This document shows positions 32,437-41,846 of a DNA stretch of 64,000 bases, in pieces. The notes beneath the pieces are model-generated. The model did no database searches. It saw only the letters and a program-made list of their open reading frames with translations, and was not told where the DNA came from. The DNA is from Pyrenochaeta sp. MPI-SDFR-AT-0127 (lineage: Eukaryota > Ascomycota > Dothideomycetes > Pleosporales > Cucurbitariaceae): the NCBI GenBank assembly GCA_020747015.1, contig JAGTJM010000023.1:62001-126000 (forward strand), in the 5' to 3' direction. Both the position numbers and the translations under genes were made by a program. Position 1 is the first letter of the stretch. Every line of letters begins with the position of its first letter.

Positions 32437-35159
32437 CGTGATCAAAATAGATGGTGAAAAAATTCCGATGTTTGCACACGGGGTAGCGCATCTGCAGACT
32501 GCCGGCACGCCTGAATCGGAGCTTTCTCAGTTTACCCCTCTAGTGGTATTGTGTATGTTAAGCAGCACCTGGAAGCTTCAATAAGGAAGGAGAAGTGGAT
32601 GTCTGCTCTGAGCAGACGAGTCTCTGACATTGTCAGCAGGGTGCATTAACTCCGGGCTAATTCCAGCCAACAGTTCGGCTAGATATGCTAGCTTGCCGAC
32701 CAACCCGATGAATCGGAGTAGAGGAATGCAGAATATTAGCAAGATATTGGTCGGCACATAATAACTACCAATGGCACTGATCATCTGTAGGAAGCCACAT
32801 GGACCTGCAGGGCAAGACTCGGTAGGACTCAATTTTTCCTTTCTAGGAATTTTGAGCTCCTGTATGAAATTAGTGCCGAGCATTGTTTCGAAGCTGCAAT
32901 TCAGAGTGTCTTCGCGTACATGCGAATCCTAGCTCGCTTCCCTTGAGCAAATGCTTGACACATTGGGTTATTCTCTGAGCATCATGAGCAAGGCCACCGC
33001 TGCGGAGCTACTAGTTAAAGAACTCAGCGGCTGCATTTATCTTTATAGCAACTATTGAGTCTAGGCTGTAGCTGTGTTCCCGGTCTACGTACCACATGCG
33101 CAACGGAAATCAAATATGCAGACTTAACATGCTCAGTGGAGCACAATTCACTTTACTTGTGGGGCAAAGAGATGGGAAGATTCGGCATAGCCATCCTGGC
33201 GTTGTTGATGCTTGAGTGTCAAATACACGAGACTGGAAGGTATATATCAGAAGTCTGCAAGGAGGGATATGTCTAATACAGTAGCTAGGACCTCGTTTCA
33301 CATATCTTTCAGGAATAATTTTCCCATCGACAATGTAGCATATCTCAGAATGGTCATCTACATAGCTTCTTGAGACCTGGTTCTATTTTAGCTTTGTGCT
33401 GATTTGGATTATCACATGTATCACATGAAGTTGCCAGTCCGATAACAAGAAAATGGCAGGATTTCTGGTTCCGCCGTGAGGGCTCCATTCCTTAGAATTT
33501 ATGATGAGGTCAATACGTCGAATAATTGCGATATCGATTTCTGCTGGACGAAATTGGCGGTAGCGAACAGACGCGGGACGGCTCGGAATGCCTCTGTCGC
33601 AGTACCAGCTGAGAGTGCAGTACATTAGGGCACAGCTTTAATATGAAGATCATTATCTACATTTAGTCACTGGCTAATGAAGAACTGCACTGAAGAAGGT
33701 AGGTCCGCACAGCTGATAGAAGTTTTGCTCGCATTACCTCATTTGTATGGTCTTTGGTGGCACAGATAGTACCAGTCTTCTGACACTTCGCACCTTTGAC
33801 GTAGACATGTTTCTTACCCCAACATGTAACGCACTTGTCATAGAAAAAGCTGGCCCCAAAAATGAGTGGAAGGGATAACTGGTCAAGATATGGACCTGGA
33901 GGCGGCAGGTAGCGCTTCGGAGGGTATTTCAACTCGCCTCGGGTAGCAACTGGCTCACTAATCGAAGAAAGAAGCCGATTGTGGCCGAAGAAGGAGAGTT
34001 GAGCTCAGGATCGGGTCTGGAATTCGATAGAGAAGAAGGAGTGCTCGGTGGTAATACGTTATATCCTGTTGCTGCCCAAGGTTGAGTTTCTGAACATTCT
34101 TTTTCATTAATATTTTCTGGACACAGTCAATCCAGGTCAGTTGGCCTCGAGGGGTCACCGAAGACTAATATTTCACCCTGGTCAATCTTTGTGCTGCCGG
34201 ACAGGTGGTGGTACGTTAGCTATGCCGCTTTCACAGTGGATTTTCTCGATTAGCGAATGTGTCTCCATTGACACTGGCGGTATCTCATTACTACAATTGC
34301 TTTGAGTGTTGAGACGCATAGAACTGTCGGTTTTGGACCATATATAGCTTGTATGAGATAGGTATTTGCTATTCCGTTGAAGGTGAAGGTGAAGGAAGTA
34401 TGAAGGCGTGAAATCAATACAAAATCAACTGCGGTCTTGGCGCAACCTTTGAACAAGGAACAACTGCTTCTTGCCAAAGTGGTGGCGTGGCAAATTTAAC
34501 CTGGGAAATGACTGCCAGATATCAAAGTTTCTTGAATCTGAGTTGGGAGCACGCTGAGGGTTCCATCACTCTCGCTGCACCTTGGCACGGCCCGGTACTA
34601 GTTCAGATGCTTGTGTCTCGTGTAAGACTTACAGTGTACGAAACAGGGACAAACACTGTCGCAGAGAGAGAATTGAAACATCGCCAGTTTAGTTCATTCT
34701 CGACCAGCAGACTAGAGGTTGATTCGAAAGAAGTGCATTCAACCAACTATGCAAAAGTCCTCCTTTTTTGAGATCAAAGAAATTTGTGGATAAAGGGAGT
34801 AAGCAATTACCGCTTGAACCGGTCTGCTCTCGAGGAGTGGAGATGGTGAAAGAGCTTTGTAGTCCCGAAAGGTGGAACATAGAAAGTATTGAGGAGTGGA
34901 CAGAAACCTTTAGAAAGTGTAAGTGGTGGCACTAATAGAGCTCAAGCAAACAGAACTGTGGGTACCGCCAAGATGAAAACGCCTGTACGTGATCTCGTGC
35001 GTCTGTTGGTCGAAGCGACGTGTATCGCTTAGCGGTACTAAAGGCACAGTAGTTTGCCGCTTCTGGCATATTACCGCTCTTTAGACTCGGCATCTGATTA
35101 TTCTGTCTTCACACAGGTCTCTGAGCCATCAAACATTGTATTCAAGTCTGGATTCAAAC
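32437..35159. other. AT-rich interval, probably decayed
   Basis: About 2.7 kb of low-GC sequence without a complete gene. Short minus-strand frames occur at 32578-32883, 33663-33932, 33958-34158 and 34250-34477. Only the pair at 33663-34158 looks like part of a protein and is listed separately. Confidence 0.5.
33663..34158 (-). pseudogene. Possible remnant of a cysteine-containing protein gene
   Basis: Minus-strand frame with a proline-rich lead (KYPPKRYLPPPGPY) followed by DKCVTCWGKKHVYVKG, AKCQKTGTICATK, four cysteines in about 25 residues. A good GTAATG donor follows HTNE and a CTTCAG acceptor lies 48 bases on, after which the frame closes in nine codons. Upstream, a second frame (34158-33958) runs in a different phase and stops before this one begins, with no splice pair that I can defend. 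It may be a decayed gene or a small real one with an unseen first exon. No family recognised. Confidence 0.25.
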
Positions 35160-36044
35160 ATGCGTCCAGACAAGGAGCAATGCGACCACATGGCTGCAGA
35201 ATATCCTGAATCTTCAGAAGAGGTAAGCTGGATGGCCTTTCAATCATCAACAATTATGATCAGCAATAACGGTGAGTAGCAACAGCCTCACCAACTATGG
35301 AGCCCGGGCGAAATACTTCGTTATGGCCACATTGATCGCGCAAGCCAGGCTAAACCACCATTGTACCCGGCAGCTACATTTCACTATGGAGAATGCAAGT
35401 ATTTGATAGACGAATCGCTATCACATTCTGGACGAGACACGCGGCCAGATTTCTTCTCTTCCACGGTCCCACAGTTCACTGATGTGGACACTGCGTCAAC
35501 CTCAAATAGTGCGGAGGTTGCGATGCCCCAAGTCGTGCCAGACTATATCACTACAGGGGAGTGTGACAGGGTTTTAGAGCAGAACAAAATTCTTTCTCAC
35601 GAATTGCGCAGAGCTGCGAAAGATGCTGCTGGCGCGGAAAAAGCATTCCGAGACCTAGCCGCCTGGACGTACAATGAGCGACACGGGTTGATGCGGATTG
35701 TATCATCTCTAAGAAGCTCAGTAGAGGAGATAGAAGAAGCATCAATCAAAAAGAGAGAAGTATTAATAGAGGCTCTGAACTTGCTCCTGACAGATGAGGA
35801 GAGCAATAAAAGGGGAGGAGTCAGTCTGCAGCCATTCAGCAATGAAGATGCAAAGGAGGAGCCTGGTACCATGTTGCCTAGGAGTCAAGGAGCGGATGTA
35901 AATATTCAGGATAACTTCAAGCGAAAGACGAGTGAAGCCGATGGATATTACTCGCGTCTGAATCTTGGTAGCTGTGGCACCATCGCAGACCAAGTCGACG
36001 CGCTGATTGAAGAGGAGAAAGGAAGGCTGCCAGACAGCGAGTGA
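35160..36044 (+). CDS. Hypothetical coiled-coil protein
   Basis: Exon 1 is 35160-35222 and exon 2 begins at 35286 (or 35280), ending at 36044, for 273 or 275 residues. The donor GTAAGC is strong. Two in-frame acceptors six bases apart (TAG and CAG) would include or skip two glutamines. Residues about 100-175 (ECDRVLEQNKILSHELRRA, then AAGAEKAFRDLAAW and SSVEEIEEASIKKREVL) form heptad-rich helices and are the only structured part. The tail is polar and ends IADQVDALIEEEKGRLPDSE. No recognised family. It is flanked by AT-rich, gene-poor DNA, and may be lineage-specific. Confidence 0.5.
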
Positions 36045-36739
36045 CAATACACTCATGATATTGCTTGGGGGAAGTTGCATAGAGGGCTGTTTCACATTGA
36101 TTAGCTCTAGAGCTGTCATGATAAACGAGATGCTATGGCTAAAATTTGGATTGCGATTCTAGCATATTGTTTCTAGTGTTCCCAGCAGCAGCTGGAGCTC
36201 CTATATAGTCCTAGATAGCTAAGAATATCTCGAATTGAGCTTCCAGTCCACTCGCGTTGTGTTGCAGTGATACAATCTGCCTCTTCGATTTGTCGCCACT
36301 CTCACAGGGCTTCATGTACTCAACATTGACAATCTTGTATCCATCTCAAAGTTGAACATAGGGACGTGTGCCCCAAAAGATCTTTGCAAAGGCTCATTTC
36401 TTTTGTACTAAGACAATTGCTAATGTATTCGGGAGCCGTCCAGTAGATCAGTTCGTGGCACTATTCTAGGCTTTTGTGATCTTTAGGCGTACGATACGTA
36501 TTAATCAAACTGTTCAGCAACATCTGAACATCATTAAAATCTACTTTTGAACTTGGAGTTACAAGATGTTTTGTATAGTGGTCACATGTTTACATACATA
36601 ACATCAGCGCTCATATTGGATTTTTTTCGCTCAAGTTACCCCTGAGCGAGACTAAAAATTCTAGCACTATACCAACGTTATCTAGATAGTCCGCACATAA
36701 ATGATCAGGGACGGCAGAAACGGTGGGACCAAAAGGTCC
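36045..36739. other. AT-rich spacer
   Basis: About 700 bases between convergent genes. No reading frame of interest on either strand. Confidence 0.6.
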
Positions 36740-37642
36740 TTATGACGCAATTTCACTCTTATGTTTCTCTAGGAACGCCTTTACGCTTGTAAGTGGAATA
36801 CTCCAACTCTTTATTTCCTCCATGTCCACAAACTCGTCCAGACCAATGCATAGCTTATGGCCTGCGATGAACGGATTGCTCTTAGCCTTCTCAACCTCGT
36901 CCGGCGTTAGATAAACAGCTTCGATTGGTTTATGAGATACTCTATTAAGTTCCTTCAACACGTCTTCAACACTCATAATTTCGCCGACGATGGTCACAGT
37001 CTGTCCGTCGAACTTGACTGGATTCTCAAAAGCTGCCACAATAAATGCACCGATATCGTCAGGATCGACCAGAGTAAGGCGACAGTCTGGACCATAGGCG
37101 TTTACAAATTTGCGATCTTTAAACTCGGGGTACATCCAATATACTAATGGCGGGAGGAGATTCGTGAGAAAGTATCCAGGGCGGAAAATAGTCCATGTCA
37201 GTCCGCTAGCCTGTACTATCTCTTCGACGTCGCTTTTGTTAAGTAATGCTGGAGCAACGGCGGATTCTCTGAGCTCTTCACGGATATTCGGATTATTGAG
37301 GGCCTGTGTCGAAGAAAAAACAACGTGCTTGACTCCAGCTGCTTTGGCAATGTCCAAAACTTTTCGCGCTTCTTGGAGTTCAGAGTCGTCGGTGAACGAT
37401 GGCATTTGAATCAAAACCAAAGCCTGGCAATACTTCATAGCGTTCATCATAGAGTTTGGTTCGGTCCAATCGCCTTGGAACAGAGTGACATTCGTTCCAA
37501 AAGATCTGAGAGCCAAGGCGCGTTCAGACAAGGCATCCGAGACCAGAGCGTGAACATGCCAATCAGAGCTGACAAGATGCTTAATAACGCCTCGACCTTG
37601 TGCACCAGTAGCTCGCATGACTAGAGCGGTCCTAGAAGACAT
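36740..37642 (-). CDS. NmrA-like NAD(P)-binding protein
   Basis: Single exon, 300 residues. It is an atypical short-chain dehydrogenase of the NmrA-like type. The dinucleotide-binding motif ATGAQGRGV is at residues 11-19, followed by VTLFQGDWTEPNSM, VKHVVFSSTQAL and TIFRPGYFLTNLLPP, all standard for the family. No Tyr-x3-Lys catalytic pair is obvious, so it may be a redox sensor or a regulator rather than an enzyme. The gene is divergent from a Zn2Cys6 regulator at 38453 across 810 bases. This arrangement is common where the regulator controls its neighbour, but that is inference. Confidence 0.88.
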   Translation of the reverse strand: MSSRTALVMRATGAQGRGVIKHLVSSDWHVHALVSDALSERALALRSFGTNVTLFQGDWTEPNSMMNAMKYCQALVLIQMPSFTDDSELQEARKVLDIAKAAGVKHVVFSSTQALNNPNIREELRESAVAPALLNKSDVEEIVQASGLTWTIFRPGYFLTNLLPPLVYWMYPEFKDRKFVNAYGPDCRLTLVDPDDIGAFIVAAFENPVKFDGQTVTIVGEIMSVEDVLKELNRVSHKPIEAVYLTPDEVEKAKSNPFIAGHKLCIGLDEFVDMEEIKSWSIPLTSVKAFLEKHKSEIAS

Positions 37643-38452
37643 GGTAGAGGAGTCGCTGAGCTTTATGTTTGGGAAAAGAGTATACCGATGAAAAGTCAGA
37701 TAAGACTAAACCGGGTTTGATGGGTTGCTGAAAAGATGGAGAGTCTTAATGAAAGATTTATATACCATTTTTTGTACCTGGAATAGACGCTTCGAATCAC
37801 GTAAACCCTTAAGTGGAACGCCGCAATCGCAATCCCGCGCGTCCGCTCAAAATCCTAGAGATATTGTGAGTTAGCTAACGGCACGATCTTTGTGATTAGC
37901 CTTTTATATCAAAAGCCTTGTAGATTATCGGCAGTTTTAAGGTTAGTTTTATAAGTTGGGGCATTTTCACTAGAATGAAGAGAATGATCGGTGACGGAGG
38001 TCCGCATAGCGCTTACTCTGACCGGACTTCCGCACTCAGCGATCAGCAAACCTCCGAGAAGAGAAATTTGCGTTGAAAGTTGAGATTGCAAATTGATTAA
38101 GTATCATAAAAGCACCCAGATGCCTGCTACAATAGTATCACAAGCTTGTTGAATTGTATGATACATGCTGAGTGTGTGAACATGCGGCCGTGGGAGTGTC
38201 ACCAGCTATCGCAACACAGCAGGCCAAGAATGCTTTGCCGGCTAGCCATTCCAGAGGGAAATCGAAGAGACTCTATAGCTTCGTGAAACAAATTGAGTAA
38301 AGTCTCATAGTTCTTTAAAACTAGGCAACCTAGTTCACATCAAGGCACACAAGATGTTCTGACTAAGCTTGCCGAGGGCATGCTTGGCGGGCTACCACTG
38401 ATCTTTCCCGAATCGTGCTTCGCTATCCTCCTCAACCAACTCCACGTCCGCT
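37643..38452. promoter_or_regulatory. Shared divergent promoter, NmrA-like / Zn2Cys6 regulator
   Basis: 810 bases between oppositely directed starts. Zn2Cys6 proteins bind CGG half-sites; CCG/CGG triplets occur here, for example the pair GGAGGTCCGC and GACCGGACTTCCG near 37998-38030, but no site can be assigned by eye. Confidence 0.4.
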
Positions 38453-39706
38453 ATGCCTCCCAGTCGTTCACGCACCATCAATTCTCAGGGCAGACAAAAA
38501 TCATGCTCAGAATGCGCAAAAGCAAAGCGACGATGTGGACTTGAATATCCGAGTTGCGCACGATGCAACAAGCAGCATCTCGCATGCGCTTACCCACCGC
38601 AGCCTCGCTCGTTGGCTTCGACTTCCCAAACCTTCAATTCTTCGGAAGGCACGCCGGACATTCAAGATGACTACGGCATTAGCCTCCAAGATCCCGAAGA
38701 GTCCAGCATTCTCCTTAACTTCGATACCCCCTTCCAAACGTCAGCAGCAGGCATTCTTGACTTTGACTTATCCAGCGGTATTAGCTCGCTGGAATCTCTA
38801 GAGACCATGCTCAATACATCACCCAATGCGGAAGATCAGGTGGCGCTACAGAGAACTCACTACAGTATTGTGAAGCCCTTTTCGCAAGCTCATCTTCCGC
38901 CGTTCGCCAAGTCTAGAGTCGAGTATTCTATCGAACAACTCAATCTTGTACCAAAGATGATGGTTGAACAGAATGGGACGCCTTGGATGCATAGCAAGCT
39001 GTATGATGAGTTTATGCCGAGGTCTATACAAGATGCACATGCTGCTTGCGCTCTGCATATCACGAAAAATGAGTACAACGCCGAACATGTGACCCGATAT
39101 ATCACAAATCGTGTGGAAGAACTGGCCGTCTCAACTCTACCAACTGCACCCGCCGAGCTTCTCGCCCGAGCGCATGCGCTGATGTTGTATCAGACCATGC
39201 TCGTCTTCAGTGGTGACTTGCACGTTTACGGACAGGCTGAAGCTCTGATTTCGCAGCTAGAATTGCTCGGAAATGCATTGATTGTCATTGCAGCAGGGCA
39301 AACAGATGCCACGGGCTCTTTGCCGCTGTATCCCGCCACTGCCGCTCGCGCCTCATGGAAATCCTTTATTTTCCGCGAATCTTTACGTCGAACTGTACTG
39401 TCGCTGTTCCAATTTACTGCCGTCTGCCACCTGCTTCGGGGTCAACTCAAAGCATGTCTACATGCTTTGGCGTATGGAAGCAAGGTCACTATGTCGGCCC
39501 ATCTTTGGAATGCCAAAAATGCTTTCGATTTTGCTATAGCTTGGAATGAAAGAAAGCACTTTTTAGTCAAAGAGCTCGATTTCACAGAGGTTCTACGAGA
39601 TGCAGATCCTGATGATGTAGATATCTTCGCTAAAATGATGTTGGTAGGTTTGCAGGGCATTGACGATATCAAAGGCTGGTTCTACATCAGGGGAGGGACT
39701 TTATGA
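38453..39706 (+). CDS. Zn2Cys6 fungal-type transcription factor
   Basis: Single exon, 417 residues. The binuclear zinc cluster is at the N terminus: Cys 18, 21, 28, 35, 38 and 45 in the order C-x2-C-x6-C-x6-C-x2-C-x6-C (CSECAKAKRRC and CARCNKQHLAC). There is no clear coiled coil after it. An acidic patch around residues 75-110 may activate transcription. The C-terminal half, from about residue 190, is helical and includes LPTAPAELLARAHALMLYQTML, FRESLRRTVLSLFQFTAVCHLLRG and a segment before WFYIRGG. This is the layout of regulators near specialised-metabolism genes that have a short, AflR-like size. The target genes are not known; the divergent NmrA-like gene is the best candidate. Confidence 0.88.
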   Translation: MPPSRSRTINSQGRQKSCSECAKAKRRCGLEYPSCARCNKQHLACAYPPQPRSLASTSQTFNSSEGTPDIQDDYGISLQDPEESSILLNFDTPFQTSAAGILDFDLSSGISSLESLETMLNTSPNAEDQVALQRTHYSIVKPFSQAHLPPFAKSRVEYSIEQLNLVPKMMVEQNGTPWMHSKLYDEFMPRSIQDAHAACALHITKNEYNAEHVTRYITNRVEELAVSTLPTAPAELLARAHALMLYQTMLVFSGDLHVYGQAEALISQLELLGNALIVIAAGQTDATGSLPLYPATAARASWKSFIFRESLRRTVLSLFQFTAVCHLLRGQLKACLHALAYGSKVTMSAHLWNAKNAFDFAIAWNERKHFLVKELDFTEVLRDADPDDVDIFAKMMLVGLQGIDDIKGWFYIRGGTL

Positions 39707-39843
39707 AAACCAGACATTTTGGTTGAGACATCGGAATACCGCCTGCTCGATTTGCGGTACCCCCGAAAAGGGCATCAAGCGACCTCTACGCATTTAAACC
39801 TCGCGGCCCTCGTATTACAGATAGTATTGGTTTGCTCCAAATC

Positions 39844-41340
39844 TCACTGACACTTGTCTGCCATACACGAGCCCGGAACGGGCACCTCTGGATATGCCCA
39901 CCATTTGTCTACGCCATCTAAGAAACGTCTGCCACGCTCTCCATACACAGCCAAGATCCAATGTCTCTCTGTTCCAGTCAGCTGATGATGACGCCACGGG
40001 CACTCCAAGTCCATCTCGCAGCGAAATCGTGTGCAAAAGGTAGAGAAACAGAGCCCAAGGTCATTTTCCTGGTTTGAACCATAGACAGCAGGGCCAACTT
40101 TTCCATTGCCGTGGATGAATCGCTTGTGACGAGGGCGCTTTTTGTATTCCATGATGATGCGACCATCGTATTCTCTTAGGTTGTATGCTGTAGGAGGGGC
40201 TGTAGGAGGGGCCGATGATTTATGCGGCTGCTTAGTTGTGGGAGCGAGGTCCGCATGATGGGATGGCTGGTTCATGTGGCGTTGAGCGCTTGAATGGGTT
40301 CGAGAAGTAGTGAGATGATTTTGCGTACAAACAAACATGCTTTTGCTACGCTCCAGATCTTGCTCGAACTTTTTTGCAGACACTGGTAGGTCTGTTTGGT
40401 TATGCGAAGCTTGTGATCGGTGTATTACATTGTCCTTCCTTTGCCAATCCCATTGACGGCGAGGCGCGGAGTAAAACTCTGAATCTTGACGCCTGGTCAT
40501 CAATGCTATGGGTTGGCCAGTATGGCCATGTTCGATATCTTCGAGATTTGAGTCGAATTGATCTTTTATTTTGTAGTTTTGATAAGAATGTGCTACAGGT
40601 GGCGCGACACTGTTGGGCAACTCTTTTTTTGTATCTAGACCTGTTCCTGTCTCGTGTTCCGCAACAAAAGAATGTCCATGGGTAAATACTTCATGCGAAA
40701 CGATTTCGCACTTCAAATTAGCTCCTTTTCCATTTGATGCCTCATCACCGTGACCAAATGTCTCGCTGTGGCTGTAATGATTCGTGTCCCTCGTTCTTGA
40801 CCAAGTCCTTCTATGACCACAACTGGCTGGCACATCTCGCAGATGAGATGTAGACCTGCTACGTCCTCTTCGAAGACGCTTAGACTCATTGTAATAGCTG
40901 TGTCTAATTGTTTTCTCCCACGATCGGGTGTCATCTCCATGCTGGCTTTCACTGAGGAGTAAAGGTACAGCCGAGCGCCTTCGCCTTCCATCTCTAATGA
41001 ACGGTATTCGCTCACGATATCGAGCATCATTATTGGTAGCCTCGTCTCGCGCTGGTGAGTGACTGCGGCCACGCGTCTGACTCATGGACCTAGCTTCCCG
41101 TCGTTGAATTTGAGGAGGTCTTTCCTCTCGTGATAATCGCCGACCTGTGTTTCTTGACACCCGATATCGCACGGCCTCTGGGCCCAGTGTTTCCGTATTC
41201 GACGATGGGAATGTGTTTCTAAGGCCGTAAGGACAGTTAAGAGAGGTATTGTGGGGAGGTCGTGAAGACGGTGGAGGATTGCTTGGCCCACACAAGCTTT
41301 CTGTTACGCTTCCGAATCTGAATCTCGGATCCTGCGACAT
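39844..41340 (-). CDS. Arg/Ser-rich protein with C-terminal CCCH-like zinc finger
   Basis: 498 residues from the ATG at 41340; the frame stays open for 25 more codons upstream with no ATG, so an upstream exon cannot be excluded. The N-terminal 200 residues are rich in RS, SR and RR pairs (GRSHSPARDEA, RRGRSRSTSHLR), like splicing-related proteins. The middle is polar and low in complexity, with a PPTAPPTA repeat. The C-terminal 95 residues are different: NLREYDGRIIMEYKKRPRHK, then CFSTFCTRFRCEMDLECPWRHH, whose last cysteines and histidine fit C-x4-C-x5-C-x3-H, followed by a WWAYPEVPVPGS end. RNA binding is a reasonable guess. The gene ends 138 bases from the end of the convergent Zn2Cys6 gene. 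Confidence 0.6.
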   Translation of the reverse strand: MSQDPRFRFGSVTESLCGPSNPPPSSRPPHNTSLNCPYGLRNTFPSSNTETLGPEAVRYRVSRNTGRRLSREERPPQIQRREARSMSQTRGRSHSPARDEATNNDARYRERIPFIRDGRRRRSAVPLLLSESQHGDDTRSWEKTIRHSYYNESKRLRRGRSRSTSHLRDVPASCGHRRTWSRTRDTNHYSHSETFGHGDEASNGKGANLKCEIVSHEVFTHGHSFVAEHETGTGLDTKKELPNSVAPPVAHSYQNYKIKDQFDSNLEDIEHGHTGQPIALMTRRQDSEFYSAPRRQWDWQRKDNVIHRSQASHNQTDLPVSAKKFEQDLERSKSMFVCTQNHLTTSRTHSSAQRHMNQPSHHADLAPTTKQPHKSSAPPTAPPTAYNLREYDGRIIMEYKKRPRHKRFIHGNGKVGPAVYGSNQENDLGLCFSTFCTRFRCEMDLECPWRHHQLTGTERHWILAVYGERGRRFLDGVDKWWAYPEVPVPGSCMADKCQ

Positions 41341-41846
41341 GGTCAATCTCGTTGACAAAACATTCGGATCCAGATTAGAAGAGCATGAGTTGGGGGTTGA
41401 GTGTGAAGACAACAAGGAATCAGTGAAGCAAGAATTGATGTGAAACTATGATAATCTCGTGGGCGCGGCGCTCGAGCCATGAAGCATTCACCACGGCTTG
41501 ATTTGTTTTGTGGACTCTGACAATCATATGCTCTATGCTGAGAAATACTCGATATCAGATAGCCACAGTTTCCACTACGTGTCTTACTCACGTAGCTTGT
41601 TTTTTATACCATTTTTGGCAACTAGTAGCAAATGAGGCGAAGTCAGTCTAATACAGATACAGGTGAGATGGATGTGCGGGTTTCTTGAAATCGAAACATC
41701 AAGCTCCAAAACTGCGCCAATTTGTTTCGGGCATGCCAATTGTCTAACAACTACATATAAAACCATTATTTGCTTCTCTATCTATGCCAATACATTATAC
41801 GAAAGCTCAAATTCAGCCCGAGGCCCGCCTCATCGCTAACACCACT
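41341..41846. other. Spacer upstream of the Arg/Ser-rich gene
   Basis: About 500 bases with the promoter of the Arg/Ser-rich gene and the 3' end of the chitinase gene. Nothing else seen. Confidence 0.55.

Noticed and set aside
32578..32883. Minus-strand 101-codon frame upstream of the DUF3425 gene
   Set aside because: No recognisable family, an AT-rich setting and no splice partner.
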